Below are positions 42,372-53,491 of a stretch of 64,000 bases of DNA, one piece after another. This DNA is from Zizania palustris (Eukaryota; Streptophyta; Magnoliopsida; Poales; Poaceae): positions 51,031,742-51,095,741 of the forward strand of contig JAAALK010000288.1 in the NCBI GenBank assembly GCA_019279435.1, read 5' to 3'. A program made the position numbers and the translations under genes. Position 1 is the first letter of the stretch; each line of letters opens with the position of its first letter. Under the pieces are notes generated by a model. That model was not told the origin of the DNA. It saw only the letters and a program-made list of their open reading frames with translations, and did not search any database.

Positions 42372-42587
42372 TGGCTTGTGCAGTTGGGCACAGCTTTAAG
42401 AAGAACAGAAGGCTTTTCTGGCTCAGAAGAAGGAGGAGAGGAAGTAGAAGAAGAAAGAGAAGAAGGAGTCCATTCGCGCTGCTCCAGGGGCATGGACTGG
42501 AGAGAGTGCGAGGGGTCCAAGCAACCTACAAGACCGAAAAGGCTTCCAATTCCTGCTTGGCTTAGACAACGAGTTCTCTTAGCTTGA
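42372..42587 (+). pseudogene. 3' end of the Tat antisense gene
   Basis: Glu/Ser/Arg-rich tail ending KGFQFLLGLDNEFS then TAG, in the frame ending near 42587. It aligns with the end of the last exon of the five-copy gene (FFLGLDTDYS). It lies opposite to, and downstream of, the pol gene of the minus-strand element, the usual Tat position. Only the last ~70 codons remain. Confidence 0.6.
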
Positions 42588-43386
42588 TTTTTCAGCTCGA
42601 CCTTGTAATAGCTATCGTCCACATTCTGTGCAACCTACGAAATTTTGTTCGCGCCACTGATGGATCCTGATTTCTTCCTTGTCTACTCCTTTCTCCCCCT
42701 CTTTGCGGGTAGGATACTTGTTGGCTAGGCGCAATGCATTAGGACCTAGGATCGGGAGCCAGAAATACCACCCTTACTTACTACGAGCCATGACCTACAA
42801 CACCAAACACACGGCGCTTCGGACCTGGTGCTCGGGACTTGAGCACGGGGCACTTTGGGCTGGGTGCTTGGAACCCAATCATAGGGCGCATCGAGCCGGA
42901 GCTCAGAATATGGATATAGGGCATGTCGAGTCGGAGCTCGGAACCAAAACAATGGTGCTTCGAGCCGTAGCTTGGAACCCTGAGGTAGGGTGCTTCGAGC
43001 CGAAGCCTAGAACCCCAAATGGGGTGCTTCAAGCCAGAGCTCGGATCCCAGAATGGGGTGCTTCAAGCCGGAGCTCGGAACCCTAAGGTAGGGTGCTTCG
43101 AGCCGGAGCTCGGAACCCAAAATGGGGTGCTTCGAGCTGGAGCTCGGAAACCTGAGGTATGGTGCTTTGAGCCGGAGCTCGGAACCCAAAATGGGTTGCT
43201 TCGAGCCGTAGCTCGGAACCCAGAATGGGGTGCTTCGAGCTGGGGCTCGAAACCCTTCGAGTCTACCGGGATTACGCCTAGTACCGTAGTGTGTCCACTT
43301 CGGTAGAACGTTTCGCCGGTTTTTATTAATGAAGCTGAGAAATCAAGTATAGCGAAAAATAAAAAGGCGAAATGCATTACATCAAA
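42588..43386. repeat. Spacer with ~35 bp tandem array (42815-43256)
   Basis: About 12-13 units of 'ggtgcttcgagccggagctcggaacccaaaatgg', period 34-36 bp, with a GAGCCGGAGCTCGG palindromic core. It sits between the ends of pol and of the antisense gene. Open frames here (e.g. 43019-43306) only follow the repeat. No gene is present. Confidence 0.75.
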
Positions 43387-43800
43387 TTACGCAAAATAGC
43401 ACTTCAGATGCTCCGCATGCCAAGTGTGCTTTAGATCTTCACCTTCTAGAGTATCCAGACGGTAGGACCTTGGTCGTCTGGAGCCAACGATGATGTATGG
43501 ACCTTCCCACTTATTGCCCAGCTTCGTGGGGCCGACAACCGCTCAAAGGACGAGATGCCCTGGCTTGAACTCGCTTTGCTTTACTTTGCAGTCGTACCAT
43601 GCTTTCGTCTATTTTTTGATACTTGGAAAGGTTGGCGATGGCTCAGAGCCTTGATTCTTTCATGAGATCGAGGGAGACGACACACCCTTGATCGTCTTCT
43701 GGAGTGTGACCCGTAGGAAGCCAGCCCATAGCTCCATCGGCGTCATTGCTTCGTCTCCGAAGAACAACCAGAAGGGGGTGAATCCGGTTGCTCAGGAAGG
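43387..43800 (-). pseudogene. pol: Tat integrase C-terminus
   Basis: Minus strand: SPSEDEAMTPMELWAGF-like start next to the chromovirus, a mid part matching the C-terminal integrase domain (GPTKLGNKWEGPYIIVG type), and the end TWHAEHLKCYFA followed by a stop at 43387-43389. A frameshift lies around 43560-43620. It is the continuation of 51553 onward. Confidence 0.65.
43796..43800. repeat. Target-site duplication GAAGG, left
   Basis: GAAGG before TGATGAGG. The partner follows ...CCCATCA at 51553-51557. Both belong to the Tat integrase gene. Confidence 0.9.
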
Positions 43801-44710
43801 TGATGAGGACATCACTTCACATGATACACACATGGAGCCTCCACCTACAATTCAACTACAAGGACTAATCACACGCGCCCGTGCCCGTCGCTTGAACCAT
43901 GAGGTTAATTCGTTCCTTAGCAACTTTGATTATATTTGTTTGGATGGGATGCTACTGAATACTAGTGATATTTTGTTGCTTAGGAACATGGGAGATGGAA
44001 TAGGAGAGTTGGAGTTGAAGACGGAGCCGCACGGATGATTTGAAGTCAAGATTTCGCTGGTTCGGACTACATCAACCACCCTACACCAAAATGGGCATAA
44101 CTTCCTCATACGAAGTCCGATTGGCGCGTTCTTTGACTTTTTGGAAAGCTGAGGACACGACGGATCGTTTGCCGTTGGTTTCACCTCATTTGTAGTCTCG
44201 AGTCGTTCTGTGTGACCGAAACCGTCCAGCGTGACAGAACTGGGCCGTGTTGGCCCATAGTGCATGTCTGTTCGCCTTCTAGTCCACAGCCTGTGTCTGT
44301 TCACCTTCCACAGGCCGCCGCCCTATATATTCTCACGCCAGCCACTTCTAGGGTTAGGTTTTGCTTTGTTGCATCTACACTGTTGTGTTTAGATCCCGCC
44401 ACTTGCACCGGACCGATTGGCTGCTGCATTGGCGTTTGTGAAACCTCACCTTATCTTCGTTTGTCTGTGATTTGGCATTCGATTTGTATCCTTCCTGTTC
44501 TTGCTTGTGTTCTTGGGTTCGCTTGCAGGAATTAGCCTTCGTGGCGAGGTCAATCGCGTTCTGCGTGGTTGATAACCAACGGAGACAGTGGTGTAACGAT
44601 TGCAAGGTTTTGATCCGCCGGACCGGAGCCTTGGATCGCCAACGTCGAGATTCTCCACCAACCCAAGTTTATCCCTTACCTAGCGGAAGATCGGGACCAC
44701 TCCCCCATCA
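43801..44710 (+). repeat. 5' LTR of chromovirus, 910 bp
   Basis: TGATGAGGACATC...CTCCCCCATCA. A TATA box (CCTATATATTC) is at about 44321-44331. It carries a copy of the last ~79 codons of the polyprotein (to 44038), which is expected because the coding region enters the 3' LTR. Confidence 0.9.
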
Positions 44711-44712
44711 GC

Positions 44713-44724
44713 TGGTATCAGAGC
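44713..44724 (+). promoter_or_regulatory. Primer-binding site, initiator Met tRNA
   Basis: TGGTATCAGAGC two bases after the 5' LTR. Confidence 0.9.
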
Positions 44725-45999
44725 ACAGATTTCCCGTTAGGTAATCTCGATCTGCTTTTGTTTTACCCAGAGTCCAGAAAACCGCACCAAAAAAAATTCC
44801 CCACCGAGAACCCCTTTGTGCCTTGCGTTTTAATTTCAGTTTTAACTTTGTTGAGTTCGTGTTCTTGGTCGAGTCTTGTTGCTGGTTTAGTCATCCCTCT
44901 GTGTCGTTTGAGTAGTAGTTGTTCTTGTGTCTCAGAAAAAAATTCCCCACCGAAAAACCCCCCCTTCCGCAACCCTACTTTGTTTTCCACATCCAGTTTT
45001 TGTGACCCCCCTTCGGTAAAACAGGCATAACTTTTCGCTCATTTGGCAGAAAAATCTGAAATTTTTTGAGCGTGTTCCTGACCCAATTTGGAGGGTCCCC
45101 TAACCCACAAAGGTCGGTTAGCCCTCACCAAAATCGCCAAAAAAAATCGGGAAGATAAAGAAAAAAATTGGACAAAGTTTTTGCTCGCCGGACAGCGAAC
45201 TTGTTTGAATTTTTGCAAGCCACATCCCACCTCAGTTGTAGGTGCCAATTTTTGTGGTTGCATCTATGGTCATCCTTGTTTCAACAAAAAATAGAGTGAA
45301 AAAAAGAGAAAAAAAAATAAAAAAAAGGAGAAACAGTCCTGTTAGTTGCTTGTCCGAACTCTTGTCCGAACTCTTGTCCGAACTCCTGTCCGAACTCTTG
45401 TCCAATCTGAGGCAGTCTTTGGCTGTTTGTTGCTTGTCCGATCTCTTGTCTGAACCTTTGTCCGAACTCTTGTCCGATCCCTTGTCCGATCCGAGCAGCA
45501 GCAGAAGAAAAAAAAAGGAAAAAAAAAAATTTGTGCACATACCCTTGTCCGATCACTTGTCCGATCTCTTGTCCGATCCCTTGTCCGATCTATAGAGAGC
45601 TGAATTTGGCCTGTTTTTGCTTCCATTTGATTTTTGGACACATAGTTTCCCTCTATTACTTGAACTTTCACTTTGGGAGCACTACGGTCAGCAACTTTGA
45701 TGAGTACTAGGGAATACTTATTGAACTTGGTTTAACTGTTATTATTATCGCTAATCTTTGCTACTCACTTTGCCTTCCAAGCTACACCTTTCTCTTGGTC
45801 AGGACAGGATCATTTCTTGCAATTGTACACCACCCTCCACTTGGTTCATCACCTGTAGGCCGGTGACCTCCCTGCGGCGTGGTAAGAACACTTGCAAGCG
45901 TGGGTAAGGTGCTTGACGGATTGCTTCCACCCCACACCCACCACCACACCTAGTTGTTTTCCATCAGGATTATTCTTTGTTGTTTTGTCTTTCACTAAC
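44725..45999 (+). repeat. Chromovirus untranslated leader with TTGTCCGA repeats
   Basis: No gene. 45348-45595 is an irregular tandem array of 'cttgtccga(a/t)ct' (about 16 units), with A-rich runs on both sides (45280-45335, 45508-45530). Peptides rich in RTRD or LLSE read from it are repeat products. Confidence 0.75.
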
Positions 46000-46872
46000 A
46001 TGGCAGATAACAGTGGTACCCCTCCATCTGATTTTAATGAATGTGTCTCACGACGTGCTCTACTAGAGTCTCAGCGGCAGACCCAACATTCCATCGAATG
46101 TCTCACACGTACTGTGGCTGACCTAGTAGACCGGATGACTGCCTTGGAAACACGCTTGCCTGCTGCACGAGCCAACAATGACCATGTTGAAGAGGAAGAC
46201 GACCATATTGAAGAGGAAGACGACCTATCCTATGCTGGGAACAATGGCATTGGACCTGATGAGGCTGCACATCATCGCTTTCAGTTCAACCGTCAAGGTA
46301 TGGGCGGCCACCGCAACCGCCCTCCACGAGGTAACAATGACAACCACAGGAACAATGATCCCTACTCTAAGGTAAAATTTTCAGTACCTCCTTTTGCTGG
46401 CACCTATGATGCAGATGCATATTTAGATTGGGAGATGTCAGTCGAACAAAAATTTAATGCTCATATGGTTCCTGCTATCCACCGCGTGCGTTTAGCTACT
46501 AGTGACTTCACTGGATATGCTCTTCTTTGGTGGACTGAAATAGTTCAGGTTGGAAATGAACCACAAACTTGGGATATGTTAAAACGGCAAATGCGTGGTA
46601 GATGGGTCCCTCCTTCATATAAACGTGATTTGAGAAAAAAATTGCAGCGCCTAAACCAAGGAAATAAATCGGTAGAGGAGTATTATCAGGAGTTGCAAAT
46701 AGGTTGCATGCGTGCTGAAATTGAGGAGGACAATGAGGATAAAATGGCCCGTTTTTATGGTGGTTTAAGACGTGAAATTCAGGATATCATTGATTATAAA
46801 GAATACAATACTATCACTCGTCTTTTCCACCTTGCTATGCTTGCAGAAAAAGAATTGCAGGGTCGCCAATAA
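46000..46872 (+). CDS. gag: Chromovirus gag
   Basis: Starts ATG at 46000 (MADNSGTPPSDFNECVSRR). The ~36 codons upstream in frame look like leader. Capsid protein: coiled-coil start (about residues 20-60), an acidic Glu/Asp stretch (70-90), an Arg/Asn-rich linker, then the gag core (KFSVPPFAGTYDADAYLDW, FTGYALLWWTEIVQVG, WDMLKRQMRGRWVPPSY, QRLNQGNKSVEEYYQEL). It ends in TAA at 46870-46872 after KELQGRQ. The following frame (from 46885) is in phase with it, so only this stop separates gag from the zinc knuckle and pol. Confidence 0.85.
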   Translation: MADNSGTPPSDFNECVSRRALLESQRQTQHSIECLTRTVADLVDRMTALETRLPAARANNDHVEEEDDHIEEEDDLSYAGNNGIGPDEAAHHRFQFNRQGMGGHRNRPPRGNNDNHRNNDPYSKVKFSVPPFAGTYDADAYLDWEMSVEQKFNAHMVPAIHRVRLATSDFTGYALLWWTEIVQVGNEPQTWDMLKRQMRGRWVPPSYKRDLRKKLQRLNQGNKSVEEYYQELQIGCMRAEIEEDNEDKMARFYGGLRREIQDIIDYKEYNTITRLFHLAMLAEKELQGRQ

Positions 46873-46884
46873 CCACAATGCAGC

Positions 46885-49800
46885 ATGAGGACCAACATTG
46901 GTGGTGCTACTTCACGCTCAAGTGGGCAGCAGCAACGACCACCCGCACCCCCTTCTCGACCGGCGGCTACATCAGCACCTTATACATCTGCAGCCCAGGT
47001 TGAGAGTTCCAAGACTGCAGCATCCAAGGCACCAGCCAAGCCCACCTCCTCGGCAGCCTCTACTGCACGTTCTACAGCGATCCAGTGTCACAGATGCAAA
47101 GGATTTGGCCATGTGATGAAAGACTGCCCTAGTCAGCGGGCTTATATTGCTACGGAAGACGGTGGCTACGTCAGTGCTAGTGATGTTGAAGATGAATATG
47201 CACTTGCTGCTAACATTGCAGGAGATGATGATACATCCGATGATGACGCTGTTTTTACATCGGATACCTATGCCGACCATGAAGCACTTATTGTACAACG
47301 TGTTTTAAACACTCACATGGAGCTGGACGACCGGGCACAACGGAACAATCTATTTCAGACCTTCTTCCTCGTCAATGACCGCCGTGTACGTGTCATCATC
47401 GACAGCGGTAGTTGCAACAATTTGGTGAGCCTCGACATGGTAACGAAGCTTCAACTTCCCACACGTGCACATCCACACCCTTACCATGTGCAGTGGTTCA
47501 ACAATAGCGGTAAGGTCAAGGTAACACAAACTGCTCACATCAATTTTGCCATTGGTACATACTTAGGAGTTGCTGATTTTGATGTAGTACCAATGCAAGC
47601 ATGTTCTCTGTTACTTGGTAGACCTTGGGAGTATGATACTGATGCTACACACCATGGTAGGAGCAATAAGTATACGTTTATGAACAAAGGAAAGAAAGTT
47701 ACATTGCTTCCTATGACTCCTGCTGAAATTGTAAAATTTGAACAAGAAAAGCATGCTAGGGATGCACAAAAGAGCAAACAACCTTCTGAAAATCAGCAAG
47801 TAGCTAAGACGCTTTTGAGGCAACAGAAAGATAAAATTGCTTCTCCTTCTTCATCACAAGTTATAAATCTGAAAGGGCGTGTCATGCTTGCAACTAAAAC
47901 TGACCGTGCTGAAATTTGTGATGATACTCCCTTGCTATACGGCTTGATTTGCACAAACCTGTTGTTTTCACTTGCGAACATTCCTAGCTCTGTTCCTGTT
48001 GCAGTCACTGACCTTTTGCAGGAGTTTAAGGATGTTTTTCCTGCTGAGATACCACCCGGGCTGCCACCGATACGCGGCATCGAGCACCAAATTGATTTGG
48101 TCCCGGGAGCGTCTCTTCCTAATCGTGCAGCGTACCGTACCAATCCGGAGGAGACAAAAGAAATTGAGCGCCAAGTACAGGACCTTCTTGATCGTGGGTA
48201 CGTCCGTGAAAGCCTTAGTCCTTGTGCAGTACCCGTTCTTTTGGTACCTAAGAAAGATGGTAGTTGGCGCATGTGTGTTGATTGTCGTGCTATTAATAAT
48301 ATCACCATTCGATATCGACACCCTATTCCTAGATTGGATGACATGCTTGATGAGCTTAGTGGTGCCATTATCTTTTCTAAGATCGACCTCCGTAGTGGCT
48401 ACCACCAAATTCGCATGAAACTAGGTGATGAATGGAAAACTGCTTTTAAAACAAAGTTTGGATTATATGAGTGGCTTGTCATGCCTTTTGGACTTACTAA
48501 TGCACCTAGTACCTTCATGCGCTTGATGAATGAAGTCCTACGGCACTTTATAGGACGCTTTGTGGTTGTATACTTTGATGATATCTTGGTTTATAGCAAG
48601 TCTCTCACTGAACATGTTGAACACCTACGTGCTGTTTTTTTTGCCCTCCGTGAAGCTAGAATGTTTGGTAACCTTGAGAAGTGCACGTTTTGCACGGATC
48701 GAGTTGTGTTTCTTGGCTATGTTGTCACTTCACAGGGTATTGAGGTCGACGCGGCAAAGGTAGAAGCCATCAACAGCTGGCCGCAACCCCAAACTATCAC
48801 ACAGGTACGTAGCTTTCTTGGTCTTGCAGGTTTCTACCGGCGTTTTGTGAAAGATTTCAGCACCATAGCCGGTCCTTTGCATGAGTTGACCAAGAAGGGA
48901 ATTACTTTTGCGTGGGAGCCAGCACATGAACAAGCTTTTGCCACACTCAAAGATCACCTTACACATGCACCTCTACTTCAGTTACCCGACTTCGGTAAGC
49001 CTTTTGAGTTAGAATGTGATGCTAGTGGTTTTGGATTAGGAGGTGTGCTGCTGCAAGGAGGTAAACCCGTGGCCTATTTTAGTGAGAAATTACATGGCCC
49101 ACAGTTGAACTATTCTACCTATGATAAGGAATTATATGCCTTAGTGCGTGTGCTTGAAACTTGGCAACATTACCTTTTGCCTAAGGAATTTATTATTCAT
49201 TCGGATCATGAAGCATTGAAGCATATACGTAGTCAAGCAAATCTGAATAAACGACATGCTAAATGGGTAGAATTTATTGAAACTTTTCCATACATCATTA
49301 AGCATAAGAAAGGGAAAGATAATGTGATTGCTGATGCTTTATCTAGACGTTATACATTGCTTTCTCAACTTGATTATAAGATCTTTGGTTTAGAAACATT
49401 GAAGGACATGTATGCTACTGATTTGGATTTCAAAGATGCTTTTGCAAATTGTACCGATGACCGTGCTTGGAACAAATATGTGCTGAATAATGGATATCTT
49501 TTTCGTGCTAACAAGTTATGTGTGCCGGCTAGCTCTCTTCGCTTGTTGTTATTGCAGGAAGCACATGGTGGTGGTTTGATGGGTCATTTTGGATCAAAGA
49601 AAACCGAAGATGTGCTGTCCACACACTTCTATTGGCCTAGGATGAGACGCGATGTTGAGCGCTATGTGGCACGATGCACTACTTGCAATAAAGCTAAGTC
49701 CCGTCTAAACCCACATGGTCTTTATATGCCTCTGCCCGTTCCTAGTGTACCTTGGGAGGATATTTCTATGGATTTTGTGTTAGGATTACCCAGAACTAGG

Positions 49801-50880
49801 AGGGGGAGAGATAGTATTTTTGTGGTGGTAGATCGTTTCTCTAAAATGGCGCATTTTATACCTTGTCACAAGAGCGACGATGCTACAAATGTTGCTGATT
49901 TGTTTTTCAGAGAGGTCGTACGCTTGCATGGAGTTCCCAATACCATCGTTTCAGATCGTGATGCCAAATTCTTATGTCATTTTTGGAGGACGTTGTGGCA
50001 TAAGTTGGGGACGAAGCTGCTGTTTTCTACTACTTGTCACCCCCAAACGGATGGACAAACGGAGGTCGTCAACCGCACATTGTCCACCATGTTGAGGGCT
50101 GTTTTGAAGACCAACTTGAAGCTCTGGGAAGAGTGTCTACCTCATATTGAGTTTGCATATAATAGGTCAGTACACTCCACTACTAAGGTAAGTCCGTTTC
50201 AAGTGGTCTATGGCTTTAATCCGCGTGCTCCTATTGATTTGCTACCATTACCACCATCTGAAAACTTGAATTTTGATGCTACTACACGTGCTGAATTATT
50301 ACTTAAGATGCATGAAACTACTAAAGCAAACATAGAGAAAATGAATGAGAAATATCGTGCTTATGGTAGTAAGGGTAGAAAAGAGATAACATTCGAACCG
50401 GGTGATCTTGTTTGGTTGCACTTGCGCAAGGATCGTTTTCCTGATTTACGAAAGTCTAAATTGATGCCCCGTGCTGATGGTCCTTTCCGTGTGCTTGAGA
50501 AGATAAATGACAATGCATATAAGCTTGAGTTGCCTGCAGCTTTTGGGGTTAGTCCCACATTTAACATTTCAGATTTAAAGCCCTATTTGGGAGATGATGA
50601 TGAGCTTGAGTCGAGGACGACTCCAATTCAAGAGGGGGAGGATGATGAGGACATCACTTCACATGATACACACATGGAGCCTCCACCTACAATTCAACTA
50701 CAAGGACCAATCACACGCGCCCGTGCCCGTCGCTTGAACCATGAGGTTAATTCGTTCCTTAGCAACTTTGATTATATTTGTTTGGATGGGATGCTACTGA
50801 ATACTAGTGATATTTTGTTGCTTAGGAACATGGGAGATGGAATAGGAGAGTTGGAGTTGAAGACGGAGCCGCACGGATGA
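46885..50880 (+). CDS. pol: Chromovirus zinc knuckle-protease-RT-RNase H-integrase polyprotein, 1331 codons
   Basis: Open throughout. The CX2CX4HX4C knuckle [14 protein letters not shown] is at about 70-83. Protease [13 protein letters not shown] is at about 170. Reverse transcriptase: [31 protein letters not shown] and the active site YFDD ([11 protein letters not shown], about 563). RNase [17 protein letters not shown] (about 708). Integrase: [15 protein letters not shown] with CTTCNKAKS, then the core [26 protein letters not shown] and [15 protein letters not shown] (D, D, E). Then the GPY/F-like [12 protein letters not shown] and [15 protein letters not shown]. The last 79 residues ([19 protein letters not shown]...) lie inside the 3' LTR. 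No chromodomain is seen by eye. The upstream stop at 46870 means expression needs readthrough, or the copy is defective. Confidence 0.92.
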   Translation: MRTNIGGATSRSSGQQQRPPAPPSRPAATSAPYTSAAQVESSKTAASKAPAKPTSSAASTARSTAIQCHRCKGFGHVMKDCPSQRAYIATEDGGYVSASDVEDEYALAANIAGDDDTSDDDAVFTSDTYADHEALIVQRVLNTHMELDDRAQRNNLFQTFFLVNDRRVRVIIDSGSCNNLVSLDMVTKLQLPTRAHPHPYHVQWFNNSGKVKVTQTAHINFAIGTYLGVADFDVVPMQACSLLLGRPWEYDTDATHHGRSNKYTFMNKGKKVTLLPMTPAEIVKFEQEKHARDAQKSKQPSENQQVAKTLLRQQKDKIASPSSSQVINLKGRVMLATKTDRAEICDDTPLLYGLICTNLLFSLANIPSSVPVAVTDLLQEFKDVFPAEIPPGLPPIRGIEHQIDLVPGASLPNRAAYRTNPEETKEIERQVQDLLDRGYVRESLSPCAVPVLLVPKKDGSWRMCVDCRAINNITIRYRHPIPRLDDMLDELSGAIIFSKIDLRSGYHQIRMKLGDEWKTAFKTKFGLYEWLVMPFGLTNAPSTFMRLMNEVLRHFIGRFVVVYFDDILVYSKSLTEHVEHLRAVFFALREARMFGNLEKCTFCTDRVVFLGYVVTSQGIEVDAAKVEAINSWPQPQTITQVRSFLGLAGFYRRFVKDFSTIAGPLHELTKKGITFAWEPAHEQAFATLKDHLTHAPLLQLPDFGKPFELECDASGFGLGGVLLQGGKPVAYFSEKLHGPQLNYSTYDKELYALVRVLETWQHYLLPKEFIIHSDHEALKHIRSQANLNKRHAKWVEFIETFPYIIKHKKGKDNVIADALSRRYTLLSQLDYKIFGLETLKDMYATDLDFKDAFANCTDDRAWNKYVLNNGYLFRANKLCVPASSLRLLLLQEAHGGGLMGHFGSKKTEDVLSTHFYWPRMRRDVERYVARCTTCNKAKSRLNPHGLYMPLPVPSVPWEDISMDFVLGLPRTRRGRDSIFVVVDRFSKMAHFIPCHKSDDATNVADLFFREVVRLHGVPNTIVSDRDAKFLCHFWRTLWHKLGTKLLFSTTCHPQTDGQTEVVNRTLSTMLRAVLKTNLKLWEECLPHIEFAYNRSVHSTTKVSPFQVVYGFNPRAPIDLLPLPPSENLNFDATTRAELLLKMHETTKANIEKMNEKYRAYGSKGRKEITFEPGDLVWLHLRKDRFPDLRKSKLMPRADGPFRVLEKINDNAYKLELPAAFGVSPTFNISDLKPYLGDDDELESRTTPIQEGEDDEDITSHDTHMEPPPTIQLQGPITRARARRLNHEVNSFLSNFDYICLDGMLLNTSDILLLRNMGDGIGELELKTEPHG
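50631..50642 (+). promoter_or_regulatory. Polypurine tract
   Basis: AGAGGGGGAGGA directly before the 3' LTR, within the coding frame. Confidence 0.8.
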
Positions 50881-51552
50881 TTTGAAGTCAAGATTTCGCT
50901 GGTTCGGACTACATCAACCACCCTGCACCAAAATGGGCATAACTTCCTCATACGAAGTCCGATTGGCGCGTTCTTTGACTTTTTGGAAAGCTGAGGACAA
51001 GACGGATCGTTTGCCGTTGGTTTCACCTCATTTGGAGTCTCGAGTCGTTCTGTGTGACCGAAACCGTCCAGCGTGACAGAACTGGGCCGTGTTGGCCCAT
51101 AGTGCATGTCTGTTCGCCTTCTAGTCCACAGCCTGTGTCTGTTCACCTTCCACAGGCCGCCGCGCTATATATTCTCACGCCAGCCACTTCTAGGGTTAGG
51201 TTTTGCTTTGTTGCATCTACACTGTTGTGTTTAGATCCCGCCTCTTGCACCGGACCGATTGGCTGCTGCATTGGCGTTTGTGAAACCTCACCTTATCTTC
51301 GTTTGTCTGTGATTTGGCATTCGATTTGTATCCTTCCTGTTCTTGCTTGTGTTCTTGGGTTCGCTTGCAGGAATTAGCCTTCGTGGCGAGGTCAATCGCG
51401 TTCTGCGTGGTTGATAACCAACGGAGACAGTGGTGTAACGATTGCAAGGTTTTGATCCGCCGGACCGGAGCCTTGGATCGCCAACGTCGAGATTCTCCAC
51501 CAACCCAAGTTTATCCCTTACCTAGCGGAAGATCGGGACCACTCCCCCATCA
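50643..51552 (+). repeat. 3' LTR of chromovirus, 910 bp
   Basis: Partner of 43801-44710. Its first 238 bases are coding (stop at 50880). Followed by GAAGG. Confidence 0.9.
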
Positions 51553-51557
51553 GAAGG
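51553..51557. repeat. Target-site duplication GAAGG, right
   Basis: Partner of 43796-43800. Confidence 0.9.
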
Positions 51558-52330
51558 GGTGGTCCGGATAGACCACAAAATCATGGGCAACTCTTTGGGC
51601 CATAGGCCCTTAGTCAAACCCATGATACGCTTGTTGAGGCCGAAAAGTATATGCCCATTGGCTCGTTCAACGGCTCCGTTAGACTATGGGTGCTGGACGG
51701 CTGCGAAGCATAGCTATACTCCAAGCTCCTCGCAGAACATCTTGAAAGTACTTGCATCGAACTGAGTGCCATTATCCAACATGAGCTGCTTGGGCACTCC
51801 GAACCGGCAGATGATGTTTTGCCAAAAGAACTTCTGGACGCTTCGAGAGGTGATGGCAGTTAGCGGCTCGTCTTTGACCCACTTGGAGAAGTATTCAATG
51901 GCGATGACGGCAAAGCACAGGTTGCCCTTAGCTCTGGGAAATGGACTGACAAGGTCCATCCCCCATCGAGCTAGAGGTCAAACAGGCACGATGATTTGCA
52001 GGGTGGTGGGAGGTTGTTGGCTCTGTCGCCCCATCCATTGGCACCCTTGACAGGTGCACACTAGATCTTCGGCATCGACGACAATAGTGGGCCAATACAC
52101 ACCTTGATGCTGAGTTTTCCCGGCGAGGGCCCGAGGGGCTAGATGGCTACCACATAAGCCTTCATGAATTTCCCAGAGCATCTGGTGCCCGTCGGGACGA
52201 GAGATGCACCGAAGCAGCGGGGAACAGACACCCGACTTGTAGAGTACTACGTTAATGACCTAATAAGATCTCGTGCAGAGCTAAAGTCGCGAAAGCTCGG
52301 TACCAGGCTTTATTTCCACTTCTCCTTTAA
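51553..52330 (-). pseudogene. pol: Tat integrase zinc finger and catalytic core
   Basis: Zinc-binding part HEGLCGSHLAPRALAGKT...CQGCQWMGRQ (about 52030-52165). The core is MDLVSPFPRAKGNLCFAV with its first Asp, and MLDNGTQFDAS with its second Asp (about 51760-51800). The Glu region follows near 51680. A stop separates the zinc finger and the core. The frame meets the chromovirus at 51552. Confidence 0.75.
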
Positions 52331-52463
52331 GTAGCTGCAGGATGGGCTCCCGCCAATCACCATCGACCATACAAAGGACCTCGGCTGGTTTCGAGGACGC
52401 TAGAGGATCTGTGGGAACTGGGGTCAGGGTGCTTTCTCGGAGAGATGTAGATGGCTTGGTGAG

Positions 52464-53482
52464 TTACTTGAAGAAAGCAGTGGGAGGAAGGGCTTGACCG
52501 CCTGCACCGGCCTTAGCGAGGATATCAGCTTGGCAATTTTCGCTTCTTGGATTGCTTTGGACGGAAATTCCTTTAAAAGTTGTCTCGAGCTTCCGAACAG
52601 CCTCGAGGTATGCGGCGAGATAGGGGTGCTGAGCTTGAAAACTCTTGTCCACGTGCTTGGCCACGACTTGAGAGTCGGTCTTGATGATCACTCTAGCAGC
52701 CCCGAGCGCATGCGCCTTGTGGAGGCCTAGCAGCACTCCTTCATACTCAACAACGTTGTTTGTAGCTTTAAAATTCAACCGAACGAAGTATAATGCTTGC
52801 TAACCTGAGGGAGAAACAATGACTGCCCTGTGCCTACTCCCGAGGCTTGGTAAGCACTGTTTGAATAAATAGTCCACACACCTTCACCAGCTTCATCGGG
52901 GGCATGGCCTGCCGCCGGTGTCCATTCGACAAAAAAATCTGCTAGGATTTGGGACTTAATGGCAGTCCGGGCAACAAAAGTGATGCCGAATGGAGCAAGT
53001 TCCACTTCCTACTTGTCAATTCTTCCAGTAGAATCCTTATTCCGGAACATGTAACCCAGAGGGTAAGCGGTTGGGATGACTATGTCGTGGGCCAGAAAGT
53101 AATGCCGCAGCTTCCAGGAGGCCATGACGAGGGCGTATCCCACTTTCTCGAGCTCGGTGTACCGAGTTTTTGCTCTGGAGAGGGCTTCAGACACAAAGTA
53201 CACTGGGCGCTGAATCAATTTTCCATCAGCTTCTTCTTCTTGAATTAACGCCATGCTCGCCACATAGCACGTGGCAGCAAGATAGACGAGAAGGGGATTG
53301 CCACTCCAGGGTGTAGCGAGGGTAATAAGATTGATGAGGTATTCCTTTATGCTGTCGAAGCAGTTTTGACATTCGGGAGTCCATTCGAAGTCCTTGGATC
53401 CCCGCAACACCTTGAATATAGGCATACTTCGCTCAGCTAACCTGGCTAGGAAGCGACTGAGAGCTGCGAGGCGCCCAGCCAA
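52464..53482 (-). pseudogene. pol: Tat RNase H domains
   Basis: 53482-53009 holds the connection/first RNase H region (FEWTPECQNCFDSIKEYL, VYFVSEALSRAKTRY). 53005-52464 holds the second RNase H (NNVVEYEGVLLGLHKAH, VIIKTDSQVVAKHVDK, CQADILAKA). Frames are split by stops near 53006 and 52780. Confidence 0.75.
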
Positions 53483-53491
53483 CTTCTGAGC

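Larger units (their letters stand above)
43801..51552 (+). mobile_element. Chromovirus-type Ty3/gypsy element, full length, 7752 bp
   Basis: LTRs 43801-44710 and 50643-51552 (910 bp each, six differences by eye, 99.3%). Primer-binding site at 44713, polypurine tract at 50631-50642, perfect target duplication GAAGG (43796-43800 and 51553-51557). Size, LTR length, the initiator-Met primer-binding site and a coding region running into the 3' LTR suggest the CRM (centromeric) clade, but no chromodomain was recognised. The clade is tentative. It is the youngest element in the window. Confidence 0.9.

Noticed and set aside
42781..43377. Minus- and plus-strand frames over the 35 bp array
   Set aside because: Repeat-driven. 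Period near 35 bp does not keep one frame.
44212..44744. Small open frames repeated at 51054-51571
   Set aside because: They lie in the two chromovirus LTRs and are duplicated only because the LTRs are. No protein features seen.
45232..45671. Open frames rich in RTRDRT, SDKSSDK or LLSELLSE
   Set aside because: Products of the TTGTCCGA minisatellite in the chromovirus leader, open on both strands.
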